Assembly (NCBI GenBank): GCA_947184155.2
Contig: CAMXCT020001485.1
Span: forward strand, 85,881 to 149,880
From: Cladocopium goreaui
Taxonomy: Eukaryota > Sar > Dinophyceae > Suessiales > Symbiodiniaceae
Length of the DNA: 64,000 nt
Reading direction: 5' to 3'
This document shows, piece after piece, positions 22,351 to 31,537 of this stretch (position 1 is its first letter; each line of letters starts with the position of its first letter). The notes beneath the pieces are model-generated. The model worked only from the letters and a program-made list of their open reading frames with translations. It was not told where the DNA came from and searched no databases. Made by a program: the position numbers and the translations under genes.

Positions 22351-22941
22351 TCAGGTGTCATCAAGCCATGGGTCAGAAAAGGCGGGAGCTTGTTCAGGAG
22401 TGGCTGTTGGTGCCACAGCAACTCCACCAGTGGAATCGGGTACTTCGGCACGGGCTGGTTCGGCAGGAGCTGGTTGAAGTTGAATGAAATGTTCAACTGA
22501 TTGAAGCAAGAGAATGGAATCATCCAGCATATGGAGCGTTTCATGGTGTAAATAAATATCGTACGCATTGCTGAACCACGCGCGGAACTGTTCCAGGTGT
22601 CGAAGTGCACGTTGGATGAGAGCATGATGGCCTGCAAAGGCGGGCTCACAGACCGCGGAGAGTGGTCTCCAAGCAGGTGGTGCTGCTAGGTGTGTCGGCG
22701 TCTGCACCTGGTCGTTGGGAAAGAGCATTCTTTCCAATTGTGCGAGGGCGGCCGTTGTAGTGACCCATAAGTCGAATATGCTCTTCAAAAATGGTGGGCG
22801 TCCCAAAAATTCCAGTAAGCGTAAGCACGCTTCTGCTATTTCCTCGAAATGGCGGACCCTGATGTCGGTCTCTGTGCCCTGGAAAAACATCACGCAGATG
22901 GACGTGGCCACGGCGAAGTTGACTATATTGGGGGCTTGCAT
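22351..22941 (-). CDS. X-segment ORF of the YR element, unknown protein
   Basis: From ATG at 22941 the ORF gives 196 residues; the frame is open upstream to 23148, and protein-like sequence already begins at the B1 border (PFARLLENIRF), so the N-terminus may be longer or truncated. It is strongly helical (EIAEACLRLLEFLGRPPFL, VTTTAALAQLERMLFP, HHALIQRALRHLEQFRAWF) and ends in an Ala/Pro-rich tail. The TGA sits 3 nt from repeat A1, just as the RT ORF stops 4 nt from repeat A2. No family is recognised. It may be an accessory or gag-related protein, or captured sequence. Confidence 0.5.
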   Translation of the reverse strand: MQAPNIVNFAVATSICVMFFQGTETDIRVRHFEEIAEACLRLLEFLGRPPFLKSIFDLWVTTTAALAQLERMLFPNDQVQTPTHLAAPPAWRPLSAVCEPAFAGHHALIQRALRHLEQFRAWFSNAYDIYLHHETLHMLDDSILLLQSVEHFIQLQPAPAEPARAEVPDSTGGVAVAPTATPEQAPAFSDPWLDDT

Positions 22942-23073
22942 CACGGCAGCCCGGTGGCAAATATGGAAGGTTCCGAGTTGCTTGAAGTGTAAAAGGCAAC
23001 TATGTATACACGGATTGGAAAAACGGATGTTTTCCAAGAGCCGGGCAAAAGGGTGGGAGTAACACGGGGTGGG

Positions 23074-23433
23074 ACAAAACCATCTTGAGTGGGGAAAACA
23101 ACTTGAAACCAAAAAGTCCACACCGATCCAACATGAATGAACATGCAAAACATCGACAAGTGCAGCATTGTACAGATTGCATTTCTGAATTTATTTGGAA
23201 TCGATGTTTACACGGTTTGAAACTGGTTAGTTTCAAGAGCCGGGCAGGTTGTTACTTATTTCGAACAACAAGTCAGAAAGGTTTGGTTTCAAGCAGGTTA
23301 TAAAATTTTCCTGAGTTCAATCGCTGCGCGGTTTGGCAGGATAGGTGTTCGCGAGGCTTAGAAAATTTTTGGGCATAAAATTTTCTGCTTTCACTTTTTG
23401 GTTTAATGCACTATCAACGCGTTGACAGTTTGC
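23074..23433. repeat. repeat B, copy 1 (360 bp)
   Basis: Matches 31178-31537 at an offset of 8,104 bp and directly abuts A2, forming the B-A junction expected of a circle joint. Confidence 0.9.
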
Positions 23434-23795
23434 TTAAACCAAACGTTTCAGTCGCCACGCGAACGGAAGTGTGTTCAATACTTCCAAGAAACGGAGAACG
23501 CAAAAACACGCGTTCAAACTAGAAACAAGTAAAAACAACATGCATAAAACTGACATGCGGAAAGTGACATGACACTGGCTTCGCGGTCACACTCTTTTTT
23601 CCAGCGGGACAACAATGGGCGATGTCAGGTCGCTCCATGGGTGGCACATGTTGCCAAGAGCTGAATCACACAGTCACAAGGCTCCTCGGTTTGAGGACCA
23701 TCACATAAAACTCTTTGCAACTGCCATCCAACTGTATCTGCTGGAAACCAAAAAGCTTCTCATCGAAACTGTGCCAGGTCAGCCACGTGATTCCC
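23434..23795. repeat. repeat A, copy 2 (362 bp)
   Basis: Second copy of A. It borders the coding segment Y and lies 4 nt from the RT ORF stop. Confidence 0.9.
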
Positions 23796-23799
23796 CATT

Positions 23800-26700
23800 T
23801 TAACCGGTTTGGTTTGCTTTTGAAAGACATTTGTTAACAATTAAACGCACATATTCTGCAGGCATGAATTTGGTGGTGATTCCATCTTCCTTGCCTCGTG
23901 ATGGAGCATCGGCAATGTTACTACTGGAGGGGACCCTGGTGTACCACGCAAGTATACTACCCAAGTCTTCAGCTTCAAGCAATTGTGCAACCAGGGATCT
24001 ACCAGGTTGGGTTCTCGCAGTGCCACTGATGCTTACATCACGGGTTGAGTTGTTATCTATGTAGGCAACACAAGGGCGGTGGCGCAGGAACTTCCGCCAG
24101 GCAATGAGCGCTACAATCAGCGCCAGTAGTTCGGCTTCAAAGATGACGGTGCTCTTTTCAGGAAATCCCAGCAACAGGAGGTCAGAGTGCAGGAGCGTCA
24201 AGGAAAATGCAGAAAGCTGTCGGCCACAACTGTCAACCAAAACACCGCCAAGGCCACATGGCCAATCTTTATCCTCCGGGTTGAAGGAAGCATCTGTGAA
24301 TACATAGAAAGGAACATCCCACAGGGGGGTGATTTCTCTGGGCCTTGCGCTCTTCAGGCAATCGCGGAAGGCCACCAGGCAATCAACTGTGTGTTCACTC
24401 AATGCAATGCCTGACCCCTGGTAAGCATGCGAGGTAACAGCGTTGAGACACAATTTGGAGGCTCTTCCCCAAATCTGGGCTTTCGCAAATTGCATCCTGC
24501 CACGTAGAACCAGCGCTTCCTGGGTACTCATAGACCCAGCAGTCAATATTTCTTCAATCGCGGCCACCAGTTCAGCGACTCGTTTGCTAGTGTTTGCAAA
24601 GGAGACAATTCCACTTGCCCATTTGGTGCAATCAATCTCAACCCCAAGTGCCTTGAAAGTCTGAGCAAAGGGCTGATCCTTCTCTCCCAAGGACACTGCC
24701 CACCCCAAAAGCTTGAAAAACTGCTGGGCTGCTATGGACACGAGCTCTGTCTCTTGCAACCTGGCGAGCGTGATAAAGTCATCAAAGAAATTGCTCCAAA
24801 TTAATCGCAGGGCTTTGCAACCTAACCACCACAGGGAGTGTGCCACCCTTAAAAAGCTGTAAACTGAGTTGCTAGCTCCAAATGGCAGCGCCTTCATGGC
24901 AAACACAGCAGGTCTCCGGGCCTTTGGATCAAATACTGCAACATATGACACCCACTTGGAGTCTGGAGAGATACCGAGTTGCCTATAGGCGGCTGACAGG
25001 TCGATGGTTTTTCCCAACCACTGCTGGTCCGCAGAGGTCTTTAGCAGCTCCATGCAAAGTGCCGCCGCAATGTCAAGGGTGTGTAATTTTGCCGCACTTT
25101 CAACTTGAACTGTATCATTCACCCCAGATGCTGAGAAGTCATCAATAAGCCTAACTTTGATGGTGTCCCCTGAAGTCTGGCGTATCCCGAATCGTCGGCT
25201 GACGATGGCATTATCGGGAAGGTCTTCAACAGGGATTGGTCCTTCCAGCCACCCGCAATCAAGTTCCTCTAGGGTTTTCTGAAAAACAGTTTCATCAATT
25301 TCAACATCGCCAGGGGAACGAACTGTCGCAAGGAGCGCTGCGCGGGAAGTCCCAGCTGAAGCTCCGAGTTCTTTAAGGGTAAGCTTCGCAGGCTTGAAGC
25401 AGGGGTCAAACGATGGGACGACCGGGGCTGCACCAGCTAAGCGAGTGCCACGGCAAACTTCTTCAAAAACCTCTAGGTCTGGATAGCCATAAAACTGGAG
25501 CATCTCTTTCCACAGCAACAAGCGCTTTGGTTTTAGGATGTCCTTGAGTGATTCATGAAGGTTCTCATGCAGCTCGGTTTCTTGTGCTGCCAACGACTTC
25601 GCCCTTTCAAGCCAGAAAGCAAGGGTGTCATGCCTGTGTTTTGCAACCTCATGAATTGACTTTGAAGTTACAAAGTCAAGCGCTTCTTGCAAGGCAGAAG
25701 GCAGCTTGTTTTGTTTTCCAATGGGGTGTCCAGCTCTTACCGCATCTTTCACAAACTCATCACAAGAGCGGTATACGCCAAAGTAGAAGGTAGTGGGTTT
25801 ACTTTGATCGGCATTATTGTCACCAGGACTATTATCACCAGGACTATTAAGGACAGGCAGCTTATCTGAATCATTATTATCCCCAGAGTTATTACCCCAG
25901 TTATCACCCCTTTTTAACCGTAAAGGAGGTCTGGCCAGCAAGCGGGAGCCGACAGGTGCTCCCATCCAGGCAGATTGCAACTGCTGGCCAGGCAACACAG
26001 GCGGGCATTGGCTCGAACACACGGGGAGAACATATGCAAATTCAGAAAGCAAAGGAGGAATTTTGCTAGCTTTGGGCTGCTGTCCCACAATGGACCGGAG
26101 ATATTGGTATGTCATGGTTTCCGGCGTAGCAAACTCAAGAGCAGGGGGCTGCCAGCCCATAGAAATAAGTTCTTGTGCAATGAAAAATGCGATGGTGTAT
26201 GCCAACGGCATTGGGTAGGCCGTCTCTTCTGCTGTCGAAAATTTCCTTTTAGAATCGGCGCCGTAAACCATGCCCCAAGGTTTGTGCTTGTGAGTTTTGG
26301 AAACTCCTGGGCAACACTTACTCAGTTGGAGCAGGGCATTGGTGTTATGAGCCAAGGCTGTCCATTTTGGTCTCTCCGACCCGTAAGCGCATGCTTGGTG
26401 GGCCGTAAACTTAAGCAGTTTTTTCAACGGTCTGAAAAAGGAAGTTTTCCAGTAGAGGGAGGACCTAGGGTTTTCAATGACAACAATCATGCCCATCTGG
26501 ATGCAAAAGAGCGCCACGGCAGTGACAAACTTGTACAGCAAGTTTGCTTGCGACACTCTTAGTCTATTGACATAGCTCATGTGCCTGACACCATCCGGAT
26601 GCTGATCAGTGCGCAAGGGTTGCGGTCCAGCAATCTTCAAACCATTGTGCAGCTGAATTGGTATACCTCTTGCGCGGCTACATGTACCGCATGGGGGCGC

Positions 26701-27075
26701 ACAGAATACGCCCATGCAGCTTGGTGAATTTATCCAAGACCAACAAAGGTCTTGACCCGTTTTCGTAGTCAGGTCTGCTACCAAAATTTTTCCTGCATGC
26801 TTTTGGCGTTTATGGTCAACACCAAAGGAGGAGCGCAAACCAAGGCTTTGTAGGCAAGTTGTAACTCGGGCCGAACCGGCACAAATTTCAAGGAAGAAGG
26901 GGTCTTCCGGCATTGGCTTTTGCTGCTTGGCAGGTGAGCCATCTTTTGTTTCAGGTGGACCACTAATAGGTCGAGAGCTGGAATCATCATGAACAAATTC
27001 ATGGCGACTAGCCCCACCGTCTGGTAAAGGTTGTCCCTGGTCTTTTGAAGAGGAAGGACTCTGCAAAACGTGCAT
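23800..27075 (-). CDS. YR-element Pol: cytosine-methyltransferase-like domain, reverse transcriptase, RNase H
   Basis: The 1,091-residue ORF starts at ATG 27075. Near residue 55 FLEICAGSARVTTCL resembles methyltransferase motif I; FCAPPCGTCSRAR (about residue 125) and VIENPRSSLYW resemble motifs IV and VI of cytosine-5 enzymes, but the signature PCQ is absent. RT follows with VRLIDDFSASGVND, TIDLSAAYRQLGIS, LPFGASNSV and the active-site FFDDF (near residue 764). RNase H shows FTDASFN, EAELLAL and YIDNNSTRD, then ADAPSR near the end. The TAA is 4 nt from repeat A2. The ORF appears intact. DIRS-type Pol proteins often carry a methyltransferase-like domain, though usually of adenine type and in a different place. 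Confidence 0.85.
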   Translation of the reverse strand: MHVLQSPSSSKDQGQPLPDGGASRHEFVHDDSSSRPISGPPETKDGSPAKQQKPMPEDPFFLEICAGSARVTTCLQSLGLRSSFGVDHKRQKHAGKILVADLTTKTGQDLCWSWINSPSCMGVFCAPPCGTCSRARGIPIQLHNGLKIAGPQPLRTDQHPDGVRHMSYVNRLRVSQANLLYKFVTAVALFCIQMGMIVVIENPRSSLYWKTSFFRPLKKLLKFTAHQACAYGSERPKWTALAHNTNALLQLSKCCPGVSKTHKHKPWGMVYGADSKRKFSTAEETAYPMPLAYTIAFFIAQELISMGWQPPALEFATPETMTYQYLRSIVGQQPKASKIPPLLSEFAYVLPVCSSQCPPVLPGQQLQSAWMGAPVGSRLLARPPLRLKRGDNWGNNSGDNNDSDKLPVLNSPGDNSPGDNNADQSKPTTFYFGVYRSCDEFVKDAVRAGHPIGKQNKLPSALQEALDFVTSKSIHEVAKHRHDTLAFWLERAKSLAAQETELHENLHESLKDILKPKRLLLWKEMLQFYGYPDLEVFEEVCRGTRLAGAAPVVPSFDPCFKPAKLTLKELGASAGTSRAALLATVRSPGDVEIDETVFQKTLEELDCGWLEGPIPVEDLPDNAIVSRRFGIRQTSGDTIKVRLIDDFSASGVNDTVQVESAAKLHTLDIAAALCMELLKTSADQQWLGKTIDLSAAYRQLGISPDSKWVSYVAVFDPKARRPAVFAMKALPFGASNSVYSFLRVAHSLWWLGCKALRLIWSNFFDDFITLARLQETELVSIAAQQFFKLLGWAVSLGEKDQPFAQTFKALGVEIDCTKWASGIVSFANTSKRVAELVAAIEEILTAGSMSTQEALVLRGRMQFAKAQIWGRASKLCLNAVTSHAYQGSGIALSEHTVDCLVAFRDCLKSARPREITPLWDVPFYVFTDASFNPEDKDWPCGLGGVLVDSCGRQLSAFSLTLLHSDLLLLGFPEKSTVIFEAELLALIVALIAWRKFLRHRPCVAYIDNNSTRDVSISGTARTQPGRSLVAQLLEAEDLGSILAWYTRVPSSSNIADAPSRGKEDGITTKFMPAEYVRLIVNKCLSKANQTG

Positions 27076-27153
27076 AGCTGGAGCAGTTTGTTCTGCTACT
27101 TCTGTACATTCAGCAAATTTCCGTTTTCCATGGCTGCTGGTCAGGCTAGCTAG

Positions 27154-28389
27154 TCACGATTTCTTGTGGTCCATCATGCAGTGGGGGCCATAGCACAAAC
27201 AGCAAACATGGAATCCTTTGCGACAGCGTCCATCTGTCACTTGCTCCTTGCAGCGTTTCAACGAATAGTCGAAGCAAATTGGGTCACCGTCCGGTGTAGA
27301 TGCCGTGCCACCGGCTTCTCTGATCTGCTGTGGGATCCTTGGTTCAAACTTGCTTTTATTTTTCCCTTTGCCTTTTGTTCCATATGGTTTGGAGCGGAGA
27401 CCTCCCTTTCTTTGGCCCTTTGTATTTTGGTACACAGGCGTCGTCGCAATCTTGCTTCCTTGTGATGGCTGCGCAGCTTTGGGCTGTGACTTCGAAATCA
27501 TGGGGAGGAGTGTAAAGCTGACTTCATAGGACTTCAAAGCATCTTCCAAACCAGTGTTTAGGGGCATCACACCTGCAGCATCGGGTCGTGGTTTCAAGTT
27601 CTTCTCAATGAGGAAGCACCAAGCCGCTTTGTCAGCTGAAAGAAGCTGCGACACACTGACTCGATTGTATCCCACCGGTGGCTCTCTGTTGAGGTGGGAG
27701 AATAACATTTGGACATAACGGTCATGTGCTGCATATGACATAACACCGGCAAACTCAAGTGCAAGGCCACGACGTTTGAAAGCCTCAAGGGCTTGATAGG
27801 ATGATTGCACTGTCGATTCAAATTCGGCATCTTTGTCTTTCAAAACCACTTTAGAAGCTTCCACCTCCAGCAACTTCGTTTGGCTCTTGTTTGCAAAGGA
27901 GAGCTCTGTCAACCTGCTAAAGCACTTTTCGAGGGGGATGAAGCGAAGGACATTCTGATCAAATAGCTGCGTTGCCAAATCAAGCAACGAGTGGCTCGGT
28001 TCGCTATGCCCCTCGATGAGCACACCAGTCAATCGGGCTTTGAGATTTGTGAGGCGTGCGTCCCTCTCTGCTTGGGGCACCTTGCGCGCAGCTGTCGGCT
28101 CAGGATTGGTGATTTGCTCCTTCAGAATTGCTAACAACTGGGTCTGACTTTCAAAAAGCAAGCGCTTAAGAGCCGCGACCCCACCTATGGTGGCACCTGG
28201 GTCCAGCTGTCTCACCCATGCTTGAAAATCGTCTATTGCAATCTGCTGTCCAGGCTGCCCGTAAGCATACGCCAAAGCTGAGATTGTGCAAACCCCTGAG
28301 TTCTTCAGTGCAAGTCTGAGCGCGGTTGGAAGCCTGACTTGCTCCATTCGTAGTTCAAACTGTGCTTCGGAATCTACTATGGAAGCCAT
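27154..28389 (-). CDS. YR-element gag-like protein with C-terminal Cys/His cluster
   Basis: ATG at 28389 gives about 411 residues; TTG at 28398 is in the same frame. The N-terminal half is helical and charged. The C-terminal 120 residues are basic (KGQRKGGLRSKPYGTKGKGK), then comes a Cys/His cluster: CFDYSLKRCKEQVTDGRCR, FHVCCLCYGPHC and a final MMDHKKS. It is probably a CCCH-type or knuckle-like nucleic-acid-binding end. Position between recombinase and Pol and this domain order suggest the capsid/nucleocapsid protein. No specific family match is claimed. Confidence 0.6.
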   Translation of the reverse strand: MASIVDSEAQFELRMEQVRLPTALRLALKNSGVCTISALAYAYGQPGQQIAIDDFQAWVRQLDPGATIGGVAALKRLLFESQTQLLAILKEQITNPEPTAARKVPQAERDARLTNLKARLTGVLIEGHSEPSHSLLDLATQLFDQNVLRFIPLEKCFSRLTELSFANKSQTKLLEVEASKVVLKDKDAEFESTVQSSYQALEAFKRRGLALEFAGVMSYAAHDRYVQMLFSHLNREPPVGYNRVSVSQLLSADKAAWCFLIEKNLKPRPDAAGVMPLNTGLEDALKSYEVSFTLLPMISKSQPKAAQPSQGSKIATTPVYQNTKGQRKGGLRSKPYGTKGKGKNKSKFEPRIPQQIREAGGTASTPDGDPICFDYSLKRCKEQVTDGRCRKGFHVCCLCYGPHCMMDHKKS

Positions 28390-28739
28390 TGCGAACAAAG
28401 GAGTGATGGATCACCGGCAGGTAATTTCAGGACAGGAAATGGAAATTGAAAATTGAAACATCATGACATTTACGTGATTCAAGTATTGAAGGAAAAACAT
28501 ATGGACAAATCAACCTAATAAATTTATCTTGCACAAGACCATGCATGAAACCAGGACATCATATCACCTGATCTTGAACCGCAAAAGTGCATTGTGGCGG
28601 TTTGCCAAACACTGACCGCTCTTGGAGCTCACCCTCCACTGGCATAAACAAACTGTTGATATTCATGGTGACGGCTTGTCAACATGACACTCTTTCTTTT
28701 TCCAAAAAGCCATCGGTCCACAAGTTGGCAGCGGGTGTC
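28390..28739. other. spacer between recombinase and gag-like ORFs
   Basis: No gene seen. It would hold the end of the recombinase transcript and the start of the gag-like one on the minus strand. Confidence 0.5.
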
Positions 28740-30986
28740 TTACCGCCTATTGCATGATCTGCACAGTGTGTTCCATGCAGTCGCTTCCGTACAGAGTGCA
28801 TATGCATCAGTCAAGACCTTGCCACAAACAAGGAACCTCATGGTGTTGTGCCGTGTCCCATCAAACCGATGGATGAGGTGCGACTTTGAGTGCACATACC
28901 AGCTTTCCTCTTTCGGAATCCTGGCACGGAACCTCTTCACTCTTGCTGGTGGCTCCGCAACATCTGAGTGATCCGACGACAGCGCATCGCTTCCACTTGA
29001 GGACGAGTCTGAGTCCTCCCCACCAGCAGGCACGACGTCTGAGCCAGGGATGACGGCACCATTGTCATAGTTGTCAGCACCTTTGGAGCTGATGTTGTCA
29101 GGGCCACATTCACCACGAGCATGAGGGTCAGGGTCATTTGACTCGGCTTGGGCATCAACATCTGCAACACTTGGCTCGTACTGTGAGCTGCAAACTGAAA
29201 CAACTCCATCACAAACCGATGGTTCAATTTTGACATCACTGGGTGGCATTGCATTGAACTCATGCGGCCTGAAAAAACCAGACCTTTGATCATCTGGAAA
29301 AAATGACCCGTTGTAAATGGCGTCAACAACACCTTGAAGTTCAGCCACAGGTGCACAAACAAGATCCCTGGAATAGATCGCAAAAGTCTCTGCTAGGCAT
29401 GAGCTGTGTCTGCCAAGCATGGAGCGTGTCTGGGGCGACAACCCATACCTTGCGCACCACGCAAGCAATGTTGCCTTGAGGCTGTGACTGGACACCACCT
29501 CAACGTCAGATCCTTTGACAGGTTCTTGAAGATTCAAAGTCTTTCTCAAAAATGCTGACACTTCAGATGAGCGCAAGCCACGCTTCATGAAGTCACCAAA
29601 ACCATTTGAAGGAGCATGAAAAAGTGGTCCATCAATAGGATCCTGAAAGACGTGTCCAGCCTCTTGCATTGCATCCAGAGCCTCCTGGGGCCATATTGAA
29701 CCGTCGACCCCTCTGGCGGGGATGACGATCGGCAGTAGCTTTGTCTTGAGGGCAGCCATCCTGCCAGATTTGTGATTGCAGGTCGTAATTACCACAAAAC
29801 CGCCAGCATCACTGAAGTCAAGTTCGATCTTATGAATGGCTTGCAAGTCACTGTTCCTGCATCGTCCATACAAGCAAAACAGAACATATCCAATGAGTGC
29901 ACGGTCAGTGGCATGTCTGTGTCTGTCACGCAACGCCATGTGGAGACATTTCACCTGGTGCACGGTGAGCACAAGTGCCTGTTTTAGGAGTCGTTTTCCT
30001 GAGAGCATAATCTCGGCCAGTCCTACAAGGCGTCTACTGCAAGTGACACCTTCAAGACTCTCAAATCCCAAAATGAAAAATGCAAACCGGAATGCTGACA
30101 TGCAAGAATCTGCTTTCGAGGCAGCCGCATCGGTGCTTCTCAAATGCTGAAAATAACTCCAGACAACAGGTTCAATAAAGGGGTTGACTTCATCAATGCC
30201 AGCTTTTGCAACCCAACGCAAAAATGAAAGTAATGCATTTGCACGTTTCACCACAGTGTTTGGTGACCTAACTCCAATCACTGAGTCCACAATGTCAAAG
30301 GCACCAGCTTGCTGTTGCGCGTCAGTCCCAAGGTTGATGATATGTCTACCAGTCTTACTTGCAAGAAGGCAATGACGAAGAACGATCAACAGTTTCCCAA
30401 TTGCGGCATCTCTGAGTTGGCGACGCATGTCATGGTAGTGGGCGTCATCACCACTGGAAATGCACTTGGAAAAAACTGGGTCAGAGACATCCTTTGAAGC
30501 AACGCTTGCAATCACAGATGCAACTTGCTGTGGGTCATCTCCAATTGACAGCTGACACATGTTGCTGATTGGCATCTTGGGAACCAGCGGGGCCGGGTCG
30601 TCACTAAGCAAATCACGGAAAATACCAGTTTCCCATGGCAAAACAATACCAGTAACATCACAGTTGGTCAAAAGGTTTCTTGCAAAAAGTGAGTCATGAA
30701 CATCTTGCGGAATAACAGGCTGAAGTGAAGGAACATCAAGTGCAGCACTGTCTGAAACCGTCGACTCACCATGCGCAGCTTTCGCAGAGTCATTGACCGG
30801 CTCATCATCACCTGAGCAATGCACGGACAGGGGGCTCCAATCATCGGGAAAAAGGGATTCGTTCATAGACCCACCATAAAGGTTTGAAGTTTCCAGTCGA
30901 AAAACATCATCTGCAAAACTGGGTCCATGAGGTTCGTCACAGGTCTCCAGGGGCGCATTCTGTGGACAATCCACTGTAAGGTCCAT
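28740..30986 (-). CDS. YR-element tyrosine recombinase
   Basis: ATG at 30986 begins MDLTVD and gives about 748 residues; the frame is open to 31082 from a TTG. The first third is acidic and low-complexity. The catalytic core is in the middle: an Arg box (LYGRCRNSDL, near 29864), SSHSLKATLLAWCARYGL (His with Lys in place of the second Arg), LGRHSS and the nucleophile Tyr in IYSRDL (near 29371). The style SHSLKAT...YSRD is common in dinoflagellate recombinases. The C-terminus is acidic, then basic (RVKRFRARIP). It would integrate a circular DNA copy without target duplication. The ORF looks intact. Confidence 0.85.
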   Translation of the reverse strand: MDLTVDCPQNAPLETCDEPHGPSFADDVFRLETSNLYGGSMNESLFPDDWSPLSVHCSGDDEPVNDSAKAAHGESTVSDSAALDVPSLQPVIPQDVHDSLFARNLLTNCDVTGIVLPWETGIFRDLLSDDPAPLVPKMPISNMCQLSIGDDPQQVASVIASVASKDVSDPVFSKCISSGDDAHYHDMRRQLRDAAIGKLLIVLRHCLLASKTGRHIINLGTDAQQQAGAFDIVDSVIGVRSPNTVVKRANALLSFLRWVAKAGIDEVNPFIEPVVWSYFQHLRSTDAAASKADSCMSAFRFAFFILGFESLEGVTCSRRLVGLAEIMLSGKRLLKQALVLTVHQVKCLHMALRDRHRHATDRALIGYVLFCLYGRCRNSDLQAIHKIELDFSDAGGFVVITTCNHKSGRMAALKTKLLPIVIPARGVDGSIWPQEALDAMQEAGHVFQDPIDGPLFHAPSNGFGDFMKRGLRSSEVSAFLRKTLNLQEPVKGSDVEVVSSHSLKATLLAWCARYGLSPQTRSMLGRHSSCLAETFAIYSRDLVCAPVAELQGVVDAIYNGSFFPDDQRSGFFRPHEFNAMPPSDVKIEPSVCDGVVSVCSSQYEPSVADVDAQAESNDPDPHARGECGPDNISSKGADNYDNGAVIPGSDVVPAGGEDSDSSSSGSDALSSDHSDVAEPPARVKRFRARIPKEESWYVHSKSHLIHRFDGTRHNTMRFLVCGKVLTDAYALCTEATAWNTLCRSCNRR

Positions 30987-31177
30987 CTCCCCCTTCTTGT
31001 CCGGAAATAAGCCAGGAAAAACAAAGCAACCAACCCGAAATGAAACTGAGCAGGCCACACAAGCAAAAATGAAAAGCAGCAAATCTGAAAGTCTGCGAAT
31101 GTCCCAGGCAAATCTGAGAGCTGACTGCGATGCGCCCCCGTTGCGCGGGCCCCCTCATTGAACTGCAGCTAGATGGC

Positions 31178-31537
31178 ACAAAACCATCTTGAGTGGGGAA
31201 AACAACTTGAAACCAAAAAGTCCACACCGATCCAACATGAATGAACATGCAAAACATCGACAAGTGCAGCATTGTACAGATTGCATTTCTGAATTTATTT
31301 GGAATCGATGTTTACACGGTTTGAAACTGGTTAGTTTCAAGAGCCGGGCAGGTTGTTACTTATTTCGAACAACAAGTCAGAAAGGTTTGGTTTCAAGCAG
31401 GTTATAAAATTTTCCTGAGTTCAATCGCTGCGCGGTTTGGCAGGATAGGTGTTCGCGAGGCTTAGAAAATTTTTGGGCATAAAATTTTCTGCTTTCACTT
31501 TTTGGTTTAATGCACTATCAACGCGTTGACAGTTTGC
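31178..31537. repeat. repeat B, copy 2 (360 bp)
   Basis: Second copy of B. Its right edge (after gacagtttgc) is the junction with the LINE RT region. Confidence 0.9.

Larger units (their letters stand above)
21986..31537 (-). mobile_element. tyrosine-recombinase (DIRS/Ngaro-type) retroelement nested in the LINE
   Basis: The 9,552-bp insertion is antisense to the LINE and bounded by split direct repeats: A1 21986-22347, X 22348-23073, B1 23074-23433, A2 23434-23795, Y 23796-31177 and B2 31178-31537. Y encodes, on the minus strand, a tyrosine recombinase, a gag-like protein and an MT-like/RT/RNase H protein. There is no target duplication, and 9,552 is divisible by three, so the LINE frame (phase 2) is conserved across it. 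YR retroelements integrate as circles without duplicating the target, which fits. The ORF-bearing X segment between the terminal repeat pairs is unusual. Confidence 0.85.

Noticed and set aside
21986..31537. LTR retrotransposon reading of the A and B repeats
   Set aside because: Repeats are split (A-X-B-A-Y-B), there is no target duplication, and a tyrosine recombinase replaces a DDE integrase.
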